From positions 73,534 to 137,533 of the forward strand of contig NW_006768857.1 in assembly GCF_000204055.1 (NCBI RefSeq): DNA of 64,000 nt, read 5' to 3'. The stretch is from Melampsora larici-populina 98AG31 (taxonomy: Eukaryota > Basidiomycota > Pucciniomycetes > Pucciniales > Melampsoraceae). The notes beneath the pieces are model-generated. The model was not told the DNA's origin, made no database searches, and saw only the letters and a program-made list of their open reading frames with translations. The position numbers and the translations under genes were made by a program. This document shows, in pieces, positions 1 through 11,164 of the stretch (position 1 is the first letter of the stretch; every line of letters begins with the position of its first letter).

Positions 1-336
1 ACCTGCCTGACGAAGCCATGGATTGGCAGGGGATCGGGGTGTGAAAGATGTGAAGGATTTAGCTGCAGTTTGTGGAGAGGACCTATATTGTACATGTATA
101 TAGCCAAATTATTGCATTGTATCGACAAAATGTACCTTTTTTCAGTACACACTGCTTAAATTTATTGCAGTCCTTCCCATTTACGCTTGCCAAAGGCTTT
201 CAGTGAGTTGGATAATATCACGCTCAGAAATCATTTCATAAAGAGATCCAATTTATGTAAGGTGTGGATTATAATTAGATTTATATTATTGATACAATAT
301 GCATAGTAAAAAGATCAAAAAAATGAGAGGTTTGGG
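1..336. other. Left-edge flank, no gene recognised
   Basis: No reading frame, RNA gene or repeat boundary that I can support lies here. It is the downstream flank of the minus-strand FAR1-OTU gene and becomes AT-rich toward position 300. If that gene belongs to a Mutator-like element, one terminus may lie here or beyond the window edge, but I found no inverted repeat matching the sequence upstream of the gene. Confidence 0.4.
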
Positions 337-2342
337 TCAGTCTGATAGGTATACTGGGTTTTTCTTTTTCTTTTGGGTTCTGCGAGCCTTATTTTGGGAC
401 TTCAAAAAGGCAGTGTGTGTCTCGATCAGCTGAGTCCAGGGATCGGTCCAATTTGAGGCATCAGTGGAACTGAATCTTCGCCATGTGGGACAAAGACGAG
501 GGGCTGGGAAATTGGGAATTGTGAAATCAAGTAAAAGGGAGCAGAAGTGATAGTCCGCCCAGGCGAGTACTATAGGCGGGTTATTGTTGTGGGGTGTAAT
601 GTAAGGAAACGTCATCTGGCTATTTGACCCAGGTTTGTAGTATAAGACAGGCCTGTCAAAGGTTGTAGCTATGACACCACCCCAACCAGGCATGCTGAGC
701 CAATATTGTTGCTCGGAGGTGACATTTGGTTTAGTGGTGGCGAGCCAAGCCAAAGCCGCGGTTCGGCTTTCATGGAAGGAGGTGCGAGTGAATACATTTG
801 GCATGTTGCTGAAGGTCTCATGCATCCTTTGTCGAATGTCGGACCAAGCGTCCTGAGATTGGCCCAATGAGACAGCAATTGACCGGAATCCGCAGTGACC
901 GTCTCCTCGGACTTCTCGCACATCGATAACGTAGGGTTTGAGCCAATCATGTATCTGGTACTTGGCTAGAAGGGCTGGCAGGGCTGGATTGACGATGCTC
1001 GACTTCTGTAGTATGGCCTCCTCCCTGGCCCTTTTGCGAGTGACCCTAGCAAGAGTTGGTGATTTTTTGGTGGGTTCGTTTGGTGACTTCGGAGGTCGCT
1101 GAGGTGTTTTTTTGAAGTTATTGTGGGTGTGGGGCCCGGATTCGGTTTGGCACTCAGGAGGCGAAGTGATTGAGCCTGGATGATGTGATGTGTTGGGGCC
1201 TACCAGATCTTCAGGGTCCAGAAAAGCGTGGGTTGCTGGTTTTGATGTTGGAAGGGAAAGCAGGGGTGAAGGTGGCCGAGGGTGGGTAGATTGCGAGGGC
1301 TGAGTGATGAGATCGTCGAGGTTAAATGTGGACTCAGTGGTGTCAGGTAAGCCCTGGAGGTCGTTGAATAGCCGATCGATCTGAAGATCAAATTTCTGCA
1401 TCAAGATGTCTTTGCCTTCTGAAGTGGGATGCAGATGAGTAAGACTCACCAATGCATACGATCCCTCTGGGGATCGAACTGGTTCCTCGCTGCTCATGAG
1501 GCCTATGTGAGGGGTGGCTTCAAAATGTGCGTGGTAAATGTTGGCCTGCAGTAAAGGTTGGAATGTAAGCAAGGTACCTCGAGTTACTTATCTTGGAACA
1601 GGGTGCTTACAGATACTTGTTGTTCACAGGTGAACGAGGTGGGAAGGTTTGGGATGTCGGGTTTGGTGATCGAGGGTACATGTGGCCCTTTGGGAAGGCT
1701 TGCTAGGTCACTCAAGATCGCATCAATCAAAGTTAATGCTTTGTGTTGACGGGCTGGTGACATGGCTTGTAGGCGTCTAGGTATATTGGTGATCATTGAC
1801 TCGATGGGGTCGGTTGTGATGCTAGAGACCGTTGGATGCGTACTGATGACATCAGGCCTGGTGGAGGCCTGGTTAAGCTGGATGTTGAAGGATGGTGAGG
1901 TTTCAACTTGGTCGAGGGGGAGGAGACTAGTCTTGGTGTGATCACTATGGCTGGTTCCTTGGATTTCGGTACTGTTCTTTAGCGTAGTAGCCTTTCTTGG
2001 CTTTCTTGGTTTAAGTTCGTGATCGGGGGGGTGGTTGTGCCCAAGGTGCGTGTGGATAAGTAGCCAGGCATCGTGGTGGGGTAGGTATCGTGCATTGAGT
2101 TTGAATGGACAGCCGATGCGAACTGATTTTTTAGTCCCTGTGCTGGGAAATCCGCCTCGATAGCAGTGGTAGTGAATGAATTGGCTGCCCTCCTTGGAGT
2201 TACCAATTCGGATTCGGTACCCATGTTGGGTGGCGTTGAAGTCCTTCACATAGTGGTCCATATTTGACCGGTCAGAGCCAGGAAGTTCAATGACATTTGG
2301 TACTGGAAAGACGAACTCCTGCAGTGCTGAGCTATCTTCCAT
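337..2342 (-). CDS. FAR1-type zinc finger fused to OTU-like cysteine protease
   Basis: Two exons, 2342-1611 and 1545-337, join in phase 0 across a 65-nt intron (donor GTAAGC, acceptor CTGCAG), giving about 646 aa. Residues about 30-110 form a FAR1/WRKY-GCM1 finger with Cys60, Cys78, His102 and His104 (CPFKLNARY and LGHNHPPD). About residues 455-580 form an OTU-like domain with the motif DGHCGFRS (Asp459, candidate nucleophile Cys462) and a late WADYHF with candidate His577. A low-complexity Pro/Thr/Lys linker, including a KKTPQRPPKSP stretch, lies between. FAR1 fingers are DNA-binding domains of Mutator-like transposases, and OTU proteases remove ubiquitin. No transposase core is visible, so this is either a domesticated fusion or an accessory protein of a MULE-type element. 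The frame has no internal stop and may be functional. Confidence 0.8.
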
Positions 2343-2439
2343 TGGTATAAGGAGTAAAAAGGTGAGGTAAGGCCTAGTCGACTTATTGAGTATGTCTTTG
2401 AATGTAGCTGGTAATAGTGGGTGTGGGAATTGAGGGAGT

Positions 2440-2880
2440 GAGTCGTGGATGTTGAGTAGTAAGCGTAAGGATTTTGAGTTCGTAGTCGAGTGAGGTAGTT
2501 AGCTCATATGTTGAGGGAGGCATGGGTAGGTTGAAGTCCTTGAGTTATGGTTTTGATTAAGATCATAACTACCTTAGGTCATGGTACAGGTGTTGAGGTA
2601 GTTATGATTGTGATGGAGTTGTTAGGCCAAAGTTGAGAGAGCCATGGGTAAATTGAAGTAGTGAGATGTTTAATTGGGTAGTCATGGATTGGAAGAGGTA
2701 GTGATGAGTGTGACTGAGGTAGTCATAAACATACTGAAGTAGGGAGATGTGTATTGAGAGAGTAAGGGGAGTGACTCGAGTCTGCATAGTTTTAAAGGGT
2801 AGTGAGATATGAGATTTGAGGAGTCATGAATTAGCTGAGGTAGTGAGAGGTTTTGTTATGGTAGTCATGGCTGTGCAGTG
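2440..2880. repeat. Degenerate minisatellite upstream of the FAR1-OTU gene
   Basis: Imperfect copies of a roughly 20-40 bp motif built around TGAGGTAGT and GTCATGA or GTTATGA recur across the interval (for example near 2490, 2595, 2715 and 2835). Unit length varies, so this is decayed satellite rather than a clean array. It lies immediately 5' of the gene and could include its promoter. No coding potential was recognised. Confidence 0.5.
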
Positions 2881-2993
2881 ATGCGCAGGGGGGCAAGGCC
2901 CCCCCCTTGTAGATATGGGGACTTAGAGAGATTCTAGGTGACCCTAGCTCCAGCTACAAGCTACAGGATTCTACCTGCTTGCCTACGGACCCC

Positions 2994-3025
2994 ATTGGAT
3001 GATACACATGTCTGTATCATCCAAT
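2994..3025. other. Perfect 13-bp stem hairpin
   Basis: ATTGGATGATACA at 2994-3006 is the exact reverse complement of TGTATCATCCAAT at 3013-3025, with a 6-nt loop (CATGTC). No T-run follows, so it is not an obvious terminator. It may be the footprint of a foldback element. Confidence 0.6.
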
Positions 3026-3075
3026 ACATTTGGTGCAATTGAGTACACACAGGTGGGTTGCTTTCATTCAAGGCA

Positions 3076-3350
3076 CCGCTGGGCCCAACCCAATTGAAGC
3101 GGAACTCGCAGCTTCCACAGAGGAAACCGCGGCGGCTAAAGAAGAAACTGCAGTAGGCTTGGTCTCAACCTTTAAACCACTGACATCTTTTTCTCATTAG
3201 TTGTTTCTTTCAACACACATGTAGGCCGTCAAAGCAGCCAAGGAACTTGAACTTGAAGCAGCAACAATTTACCAGGATCACCTCAAGCGAGCCCTCGGAG
3301 GTGATGGAGCTATCTTGATGGCCCCTTGGGACCCAAACTTCTATTGTTGA
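3076..3350 (+). pseudogene. Remnant of a spliced, Ala/Glu-rich coding region
   Basis: A frame rich in Ala, Glu and Lys runs to about 3152. A possible intron (GTAGGC donor, CATGTAG acceptor) then leads to a second open stretch at 3225-3350 that ends in TGA, and the two join in phase 0. The second part reads like a helical C-terminus (AVKAAKELELEAATIYQ). No start codon or family is recognisable. It could be the tail of a decayed transposon gene, and I hold it with low confidence. Confidence 0.25.
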
Positions 3351-3589
3351 TTTTCACATTGATGTGCGTTCATATGGGCAAGAGAAGTGGTAAGCTATTC
3401 AATGACACCTTTTTTTGTGCGCTAAACTGACATCAAAGATCCACTCCACTGCAGCGCGATGGCTTAACAACCCGCGGAATTGCTCTTAACACAGTTGAAT
3501 ACAAGTGTTAGATGTTCAAAAATTCCCTTGTTCATTAATGATATGAACCTGGACAACCGTGTCAAGAAACAATATGTTAATACCAACAA

Positions 3590-3870
3590 CCTTATGATTA
3601 AATGTGCACTCTTACATTTAATACCCTTATAATTAAATGCACACTCTTACATTTGATACTCTTATAATTAAATGCACACTCTTACATTTAATACCCTTAT
3701 AACTCAATACCATTACCCTTACATTTAATCTACCCTTATAACTCAATACCATTACCCTTAAATTTAATCTACCCTTATAAGTTAATAATACCAACACCCT
3801 TATATTTAATTATATATAATACCCTTATATTGTATTACCCAAGACCCTTATATTTATTTAAACTCAAGCA
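3590..3870. repeat. AT-rich tandem array with ACCCTTATA core
   Basis: A roughly 35-bp unit (ACCCTTATAATTAAATGCAC followed by ACTCTTACATTTAAT) repeats, then passes into shorter variants (ACCCTTATAACTCAATACC). ACCCTTA or ACCCTTATA occurs many times. It lies just outside the left end of the 14-kb transposon and contains no reading frame. Confidence 0.75.
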
Positions 3871-3932
3871 TGGGCCCTAGGAAAAGTTATCTTTTTTCTT
3901 TAACAGTGTGTAACCCTGGAAACAAATCATAT

Positions 3933-3980
3933 CACAGGAAACATAAATCAATTTTCCCTTGGGAAAATTAATTAATTTTC
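3933..3980 (+). repeat. Left 48-bp terminal inverted repeat of the Plavaka element
   Basis: Exact reverse complement of 17950-17997. It begins CACAGGAAAC and contains an 8-bp stem (ATTTTCCC and GGGAAAAT around TT at 3951-3968) followed by ATTAATTAAT-type sequence. It is preceded by the duplication TAT. Such internal dyads could be transposase-binding sites. Confidence 0.95.
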
Positions 3981-4399
3981 GTGGCTAATTTAATTTTTCC
4001 AAGTATTGTAAACACACACCAAGAATATAAATTGATAAGTTTTTTCTTTTTCAATTTGACACCATGCAGGTGCCTTTGTACTTCCATGATCTCCATTTAG
4101 AATGTCCTTGGGATCTGTATCTGAGCTTCACAGGTTGGAAGAACAAATCTCCTGGAAATGCATTTTTTATGTGCTTTTGTGTACAAGACAAAATTAAACC
4201 TATTTACAATTATAGCTCAGACCGTAACAAAATGCAATAACAAGATTAATCATTATATCACTACTTACAACAATAAAAAGAAAAACAAGAACTATCGAGT
4301 AAGATACACTAGCTGAAACTTTCAGATTATCTTAACTCAGAGTGATGAAAATAAGAAATTACATTAACATAACAACAATAACATGAATCAAAATGAGAA
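3981..4399. other. Left subterminal noncoding region of the Plavaka element
   Basis: AT-rich, without a supported gene. It lies between the left terminal repeat and the stop codon of the first minus-strand cargo gene, so it probably holds that gene's 3' UTR and subterminal transposase-binding sequence. I could not define a clear repeated subterminal motif by eye. Confidence 0.5.
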
Positions 4400-5619
4400 C
4401 TAGGATAGTTTTGAGAGAATAGGGCCACAGCTGGCAACGAGTTGGGATTTTGGGAATGCTATATCCTCCAATTTCTGGATCCGTGCCTTCAAAAGCCTTA
4501 TCTCCTCATGACAGTCATTCTTGCATGAATACGCTTGACTTGATGATAAATGGACTTGATCTACAATATCATGTTAGGTAAAACAGTCTCAGAAAACAAC
4601 TCGATTGACGCGTAGACAAGATCAACTCACGATTAACACCTTTTTCGTCCTGATCCTGGAGATGATCCTCATCAAAGTGCATGAGATTTATCTCTTCGGG
4701 CACAAAATCAGGTGCATCAATAAGTTTTTCAGGGAAACCTTTACAAGGGCTAGATTGGTTGCATGCGACGGTAGGTAGGTTATACGCAGGGTTGAAAAGG
4801 AGATCTTCGAGCTCGTCTATGTCTACTAAAGTCGTATTAGATGTGTCGGGTTTGATGATAGGTTGTTTGGGCTGGCTGTTCGCCACACGCGATTCGAGAC
4901 GGTCCTCGTCATCGGAAAGTGAGGTCAGCGAGCTACTGTATGTCACCATTTTTTTCGATTTTTTTCGAGGCTTTGAGTTTCGGTCCATCTGACTTCGCTC
5001 GCGTATCTCTTCAATTACAATGTCAACAGGCTGGGAAACAGTTGGTTGAGCGATTTCTACAGGGTTGGTAGGTTGAAAGAAACTTGAGGATATCAGTCTT
5101 TACATGTACAGATTATAAGGAAACAAAATTGCCCTACTTGAAGTTTGAGATCTTCGCCGAGGTGCTAGTGAAACCGGTTTTGCAACTCGAGGACTAGTTT
5201 GTGGTCGGGCTGGAGTTTTTTCGCTGCGGCGTGGAGTTTTTCGTGGAGCAGTCAATTTTTGCTTCTTCAAAGTTGGCTGAGTCGTATCCGCATTGACTGA
5301 GGTGCCAGCCGATTTGCAATCAGATGTACCTGGATTGCTTGTGATTGTGGAATCCGATGGACGTTTCCTGAACGCTGGAGAATCTTGAGCTGTACATTAT
5401 TAAGATTAAAGGTTTGAAGAGAATCAATATTTGTACGCAGAAAGAGGAAAACAAGATTACAAGACTAGTCTTACCAAGCTTATCCCATTTCTTAGCTAAT
5501 CTTTTCAATTCCTGTAATTTCATGCCATCTCGGACAACGACGCACGGAAAGTGCTCGAGCATATATGATCGCAAAGTCGGGATGGTAGCACTTTGAAGAA
5601 GAGAGCTGAGGTCTGCCAT
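4400..5619 (-). CDS. Cargo gene 1: protein with N-terminal SAP/HeH-like motif
   Basis: Four exons (5619-5475, 5389-5138, 5056-4631, 4560-4400) join with consistent phases into 327 codons, using donors GTAAGA, GTAGGG and GTGAGT. Residues about 10-48 look like a helix-extension-helix motif of the SAP/HeH kind (LRSYMLEHFP, then DGMKLQELKRLAKKW). These motifs usually bind DNA. The middle is basic and low complexity with many KTPR/RPQ-like patches, suggesting nuclear localisation. The third exon carries an acidic Ser-rich stretch (SSSLTSLSDDED), and the C-terminus has a short amphipathic helix with several Cys. It is divergent from cargo gene 2 and shares its upstream region. The family is not recognised beyond the motif, so any function in transposition or chromatin targeting is inference. 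Confidence 0.7.
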
Positions 5620-6309
5620 TAGGAGATTTGATGAGCTCAGGTCGCTAGGATGGAGGTGATTTGTAGTGATGCTGATGCAAGTGTCGATATTGGAATTTGT
5701 GGGTGGTGACTTTACAGATTGATTGTGATTTGAAGATGTTGATGATTAATTGGTTCAGCAGGTTACGAGTGAGATTTTTAAGTCTTTTGAAAACCGGACG
5801 CGTTTTGAGAATCTTGATGGACGGGTTATCATGATTTATATCGGTTCCTTGATGAATGTGATGTGAGTTGAGATTCGAAGAAATTTTGTATGATAATGGC
5901 AACTCAGCATGCTAAGTATCATGTTTTTTTTGCCTCAACTGTACATAGTTTTGTGGGTTTTGGTGGTATGGAGGCCGTCTTTCCTATATGTAAGTTGTAT
6001 CAACAATTTCAAGCTCAGTCAAGTGTGAGTTCAACTGATTTGTTTTCCTTTTGCACAACGTTTTTTGGAAGCTGAACACACAAGTAACTCAGTTCTTTTC
6101 CTGATCATGGAGGTCTACCACAACCTGCAAATGCTGAGCGTCCTATTGGAAGCAAGGATTATAAGTGATGCCATGTCCTGGTAGTGTGTCCCTACTTTTT
6201 CGTTTCTGTCCTTCCATCATTCCCTATCATATCTGAATTTTAAAACTTTCACAGCTATTCAAAACTAACCAAGTTCTCATTTCATATTTTTATCGTTCAA
6301 ACTATACTC
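5620..6309. promoter_or_regulatory. Divergent intergenic region between cargo genes 1 and 2
   Basis: Both flanking genes start from here (gene 1 at 5619 leftward, gene 2 at 6310 rightward), so the 690-bp interval must contain both promoters. No clear TATA box, dyad or repeat stands out. Short frames present here look incidental. Confidence 0.45.
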
Positions 6310-9300
6310 ATGGATCCACCCAACCCGGTTTTTGAGCCTCTTCGACAAACACGAGCTCAAAAGAGACCACGTGAGGCCGGAAGTGAGGCCGAAGCTGAAG
6401 CCGGAGGCTCGACCGCGGCCACAAAAACAAGTGAGTTTTGAATAATGAAGTTACTTTGATCTTATCGCTGATCTCTGTTTTTCAATGGTTCCTTTATCCT
6501 CACAGGACGGACCCGCGCGAGAGTTAACCTGGAATTTCCCTTGTATACCACCGAAGACAAATCAACTATAAGAAAAAAGACAGCTCAAGACAAAAAGAAA
6601 GATTGTGTGGGAACAAATACTGCATTTAATACGCGAGCCACCAAGAAGAAAAATGAGAAGAAAAGTTCAAACAACACTCAACTCAAAGCTGCACCTCCGC
6701 CCAACAAGTATTCAGGCCTTACGCTGGTAGCTATGCGAAACATAATGAAGTCATCTGGCGTGAAGGGACTTGGCTCCATGAAGAAAGACGAGCTGCTCCA
6801 ACTCTGTTTACTCTACAATCCGGACGTTCCTTGTGAGTAACAGACCTTACAATCCATTGTCCGGTTCAAATGTACAAGTAATTAATTTTAACCTTTTAAA
6901 TGCAGCCTCGCTACCTTCAAAATCTAAGACACCAACATCAAATACTCAGACTCGGCTTGAGCTGACAAATGAATTTCGAGAATCGCTAGATGAGGAAGAC
7001 AGGCGTGAATCCAGCGACGAAGGTGAGAAAGGACAAATGCTCATTGGGAGACGTGATATAAAGCAGATTACTAGAAGTCAATCACTGACAATTTTTAATA
7101 TTATTTTGTTTCAGATCTACCCATTGTTCGTAATCGTAGAAAAGTACTTCGTTTTTCCAGTCCAGAACAAGAGGATCCTGCTATAATTTTATATCAAAGT
7201 CCAAACCGTCAAATTAGTACGTCCCAAATCATCTCATAATTTTTCTTCTTCTCCACAGGTTGTTATAATATTGACTAGGACATTTTTATTCGCAGGTGAA
7301 GTAGATCTTGATGATCTGCCAAGTGCCACAGATTTGGCTTTGCCCGGTTCAGCACCTCTTGGATTGTCCTTGACCGCCTCAAAAAGTGAAGGTAGACAGA
7401 AACAAACCCCCGATCCCAGTGAGGTTTCATCACACCGCGATCTTCCAAGTCGCGAAAGAGGCACCGCGCTCCCTCGGCCTGCTCCAACAGACTTATCAGG
7501 ACGAAGTGGATCGAGATCAACACAAAACACCCGACCTGATTGTCACGAAAGTGACGATAGTGACTGGGACCCAAGAGAAGGATCAGCACCTCTTGCATCC
7601 GTCTCGACCGCCTCAAAAGGTAAAGGTAAACAGAAACAAACCCCCGATGATTTTCCAAGTCGCGAAAGAGGCACCGCGCTCCCTCGGCCTGCTCCAACAG
7701 ACTTATCAGGACGAAGTGGATCGAGATCAACACGAAACACCCGACCTGATTGCCACGAAAGTGACGATAGTGACTGGGACCCTATTAGACTGTCTGAAGA
7801 TGAAGATTCCGAACACGATGATGATAATTCACCCGCTCCATCTCAGGATCCGAACGAATACATTACTCCAACAGACAAAGACTCTATGGAACTCGACAAT
7901 GGACCAGAATCAATAGTTGAAAGAATCTTAGGTCCTCAGAGGACACAGTCGAGGAATGTGGCAGCAACTCCAAATGCAGATGACTCCGCCGATCTTCGCG
8001 AACAAGTTCAATCTTTGACTCAAGCGGTACGAGAGCTAGCGAAAAATATGGCTACTCAGAATAACAATGTTTCTGGAAATGTGCGCAGCGGTGGATCAGG
8101 ACAAACTGGTAAGCGCAAATGTAGCGCAGAATTTCTGGTAAGTCTCAATTTCATTTCTGGGCATATAAGATATAAAGTTGAACTGAAAAACTTTTGATGC
8201 CATACAGGGTCGCATACGAGGTCATGTACGCAAACTGATGGGACTACGAGAGAATGAAGATATACCAGCAAGCGCAACTCGAGCGCAGATGTCGTCTTGG
8301 AAACTTTCAACTACAAAAGGCGCAATGTTATCTAGTGTCAATCCCAACCACCTACAACAAATCTGTAATGAGGTTGGTTCTGACCCTCGCTTTCCGTATA
8401 AAGGAGGTCCTGGCGGGGAATTCTCTAATCCTCAGGAGCTACTGATAATGTGGACGATAATGAATCGAGTTGGGGTCTTGTCATTCCGCCCGTGCTGGGA
8501 GGAACCAATCACTTCCCCTGCCAATTCATTTTTATGGCGTCTTGCTGCCGCCATCTTTATTCAGCTGGTCAAGTGTGGTCAATACGACAATGTCACTTCG
8601 GAAGATTCAAATTTTGATGTTGTCTTTGGAGCCCTCAAGAAACACGCAAGACAATCTTTACAGCGCATGTGAGTATCATCTTCCCAGGTCACAATACGGA
8701 TGATGATGGATTTAAATGCTTATTCTTCACTCTAGCGTTCGCGAAAGAAACGAGTGGCCAGCGGCCAAGATCAAAGCTTCAAAGAAAACTTGTGTTCGAC
8801 AACAAAGGGTATGGGGTGTAAGTGATCTCAAGACCATTTGAATGTGATAAGATGTGAATATCTTGGCTGATGATGATCCATGCTGTTTCAATATCATCAG
8901 ATGAAGGTCCGCCGAAAAGCTATGGCTCTCAGCTTGGGATTGCCACTGCTATGCAATGTAATTGATCATTGCTGCAGTGATGACGAAAGTGATTTCGAAG
9001 ACGAACCTTCAGGATCAAGCAAAAAAATCTTTCGAGTGAAGAAACTTGCATGGCGCAGCGCTGAATTACAAACTTTGATATTTAGTCTTGAAGCACACCG
9101 GTCTAAGCAGAAAGAAATCAGTCCAAAAGGTACACAAGGAGTCAGGCCTACAGAACGAATTCGTGGCTCGGACATGGCTCTTAGTCAAGTTAAGGCTCCA
9201 CCTGGCCTTCCTATTGACTGCTACGATCAGGAGTGGTTAAAGGATCTTGAGGAAAACCATGCAGATCAATACGAGGTGCTGCAGGTAGACCCCACACCAA

Positions 9301-9356
9301 TACTTCCAGCTATCGAGACACGTGCTTACAATGTTCTGAAAATTAAAAAAGTTTGA
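6310..9356 (+). CDS. Cargo gene 2: large SAP/HeH-like, coiled-coil protein
   Basis: Eight exons (6310-6430, 6506-6832, 6906-7022, 7115-7216, 7296-8137, 8208-8668, 8736-8817, 8901-9356) join in consistent phase into 835 aa. The start ATG reads MDPPNPVFEP. Residues about 108-148 form a SAP/HeH-like motif (LTLVAMRNIMKSSGVKGL, MKKDELLQL). A Ser/Pro/Arg-rich region follows, with a tandem duplication of about 70 residues and acidic ESDDSDWDP ends. Next is a likely coiled coil (LREQVQSLTQAVRELAKNM). The C-terminal third is a globular domain of unknown function with Trp, Cys and Gly-rich motifs (GGPGGEFSNPQELL, LWRLAAAIFIQL). It is the largest accessory gene and the only one with such a domain, making it a candidate structural or regulatory partner of the transposase. 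The family is not identified. Confidence 0.75.
7345..7782 (+). repeat. About 200-bp in-frame tandem duplication inside cargo gene 2
   Basis: The segment at about 7350-7569 (SAPLGLSLTASK to ESDDSDWDP) is repeated at about 7581-7782 (SAPLASVSTASK to ESDDSDWDP). The stretch from the RERGTALPRP coding region onward is almost identical at DNA level. Spacing keeps the frame, so the second copy lengthens the disordered linker. The near identity suggests a recent duplication or concerted evolution. Confidence 0.85.
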
Positions 9357-9800
9357 TTTCAATTTTCTTTTAATTCTATCGTATTTTTTGTCATTATATT
9401 TCTTCTCGTGTACATAAACGATCTTAATAAACCCTTTTCTAATCAATTTCAATCTCATTCATCTTTAATCAATTCATTTCGAATCAATTTAGAATTGATG
9501 TCCATTTCAATGATCAATTGCAATGACGATTTATAAACTCCACAAAAAATCGGGTCATAGCTATTTCAAGCCCTAAGAGACATGATACCTTCCTCTAATC
9601 AACTTTGCAAAGTAAATAATTTGGTGGTACAAATGATTAAAGCGATGGTATGAAATAGTATCAATTTGAGTATATCACTACAAATAGAGTCAAGCAAACA
9701 TCAAACATCTGATTCCAAACAACCGAGTTGTACATATAATTTCAAAATATGTTCATCATGATGAAACAGCGTATAAGAGTGTATGGACATAAATATTCAA
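9357..9800. other. Convergent intergenic region between cargo genes 2 and 3
   Basis: AT-rich, with repeated CAATTTC/AATCAATT sequence near 9440-9530, where several imperfect copies of ATCAATTTC occur. It must contain the 3' ends of two convergent genes. No gene is supported. Confidence 0.45.
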
Positions 9801-10458
9801 TCATTTTTCTGGATCAGATGAAGTCGATGCCTGACCAGGAACTTCCCGACCGTCGTTCGGATGATCATCAAGACTACTACCAACGCCATACCACTCATCC
9901 ATACGAGTTTCACGACGATGACGCTCAGGATTATAATTCTCTATCTCGTAGAATAGATCTACATGACTATGAGCTGGGGACGCTTCGATGAGCTGTTGCA
10001 GAACTACCTCGTGAGCTCTGGCATGTTGATATTCGCGGCTGGCTTCGCCCTTTATATCAAGGGCTTGCCATTCTAACGCCTGGATCTGTTTCTTTAGCTC
10101 TTCCACAACGGTTGAGAGGCGCACGATTTCACTAGCTGTAAACCAAAGATAAGTCAGTTCAAAACAAGAAGCTTTGACCTGCTACGGTGAGTGATTGAAA
10201 CGGTGGAAAACGAGGAAATACCTTGATGTTTTCGTTGGTCATCAAGAAAATGGCCGATTAATTGTTCTCCCATCGCATCAAGTGAAGTTTTGAGGCTCAA
10301 AATTTGTTTTTCTATTCTATCAACTATATGAAACCAATTTAATGAAAAGATTAGATCGCATCAAAAACTTTCAGAATTAGTTTGCAGCAGATTTTACATA
10401 TATCTTCCGATTGAGCGTTTGACATATTGATATCAACGATATGATCAGTGCTTGACAT
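9801..10458 (-). CDS. Cargo gene 3: small coiled-coil protein
   Basis: Three exons (10458-10398, 10323-10222, 10135-9801) join in phase (61, 102 and 335 nt) into 165 codons. The first exon starts MSSTDHIVDIN. Residues about 20-85 are rich in heptad-like Leu/Ile/Val (DRIEKQILSLKTSLDAMGEQ, then VVEELKKQIQALEW) and likely form a coiled coil. The C-terminus is acidic and Arg-rich without a recognisable fold. It is convergent with cargo gene 2 and divergent from cargo gene 4. A coiled coil suggests an oligomerisation or adaptor role, but no family is recognised. Confidence 0.65.
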
Positions 10459-10924
10459 ATCGTTAATTAAGATGGAGTGATTAGGATGGAGTGGAAAATT
10501 AACAGTTGATGGATTGGATACTGTCAGGGGAATCTCAATCTCAACGAATGAAGAACACTATCAATTCTTAAAGGGCTATCAGCTGCTATCAGGCAGACAA
10601 GAGTCACAACAAAGACGAGAACTGGGGACTACGTGTTTGGATCAATCGTACGATGATACGATGGAATGATCGATCTCAAACTAGAATTACATAATGTGGC
10701 CTTTCTTGACGTAAATGTACGGCCACGTTCTTTTTTTCGTCGATCCAATATCAATGAAGCTTGGTATTTTTGAGAAGACCGGTTCACGGCAGGCCTGGTT
10801 CACGGTGGACCAGTTGGGGATATCTCAAAATTAAGAAGCCACCCCTCTTACTCTTCCACCCTTACTCTGACCACAAACCTTTGTCTTGATTTACCACAAA
10901 AAAACCTTTGACTATCACTCTATC
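10459..10924. promoter_or_regulatory. Divergent intergenic region between cargo genes 3 and 4
   Basis: The 466-bp interval separates the starts of a minus-strand and a plus-strand gene and so should carry both promoters. A pyrimidine-rich tract (TCTTACTCTTCCACCCTTACTC, about 10850-10870) lies about 55 bp before the gene 4 ATG, as is common upstream of fungal transcription starts. No other motif was recognised. Confidence 0.4.
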
Positions 10925-11164
10925 ATGGCAATCAATCTGGACCTCTTACAGAAGTTTCATACGTTGCCAACGGCCTTCGAAATATTCTTTGAACCCAATC
11001 TCGACTTGCATCATCACCAAATTACCTGTGCCAAATTACGTGGGATAATGAAACATTTCAAAGTTGAGGAGCGCTTTCGACGTGATTACCACACAAAGGA
11101 CACTCTGATCTACGGCTTCAGAACCCAATTATTACCTGTCATACAACCTTTCATCCGTCCGTGA
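10925..11164 (+). CDS. Cargo gene 4: short HeH-domain protein
   Basis: A single open exon from ATG 10925 encodes 79 aa. Almost the whole protein aligns by eye with the first 75 residues of cargo gene 6: FEPNLDL versus FDPNLDY, LRGIMKHFKVEERFRR versus LRAIMAHFGVDPKHRR, LLPVIQPFI versus LLPIIKPFI. The pattern (D-P-N-L, then LR-I, a Pro/Arg turn, then K-L-V-FK, then LLPII) resembles the helix-extension-helix domain of the Src1/Heh/Man1 family, which contacts DNA or chromatin. The protein ends right after this domain, so it is either a stand-alone HeH module or a truncated paralog of gene 6. GT..AG-like signals after the stop could be a 3' UTR intron. Confidence 0.6.
   Translation: MAINLDLLQKFHTLPTAFEIFFEPNLDLHHHQITCAKLRGIMKHFKVEERFRRDYHTKDTLIYGFRTQLLPVIQPFIRP

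Noticed and set aside
3590..3870. Telomere-like repeat
   Set aside because: The core is ACCCTTATA, not a permutation of TTAGGG, and the units are about 35 bp.
5890..6075. 61-aa frame between cargo genes 1 and 2
   Set aside because: Falls in the divergent promoter region and shows no motif or splice support.
7275..7916. Several overlapping open frames on both strands in cargo gene 2
   Set aside because: They are shadows of the duplicated, compositionally biased exon; only the frame at 7296-8137 fits the splice phases.
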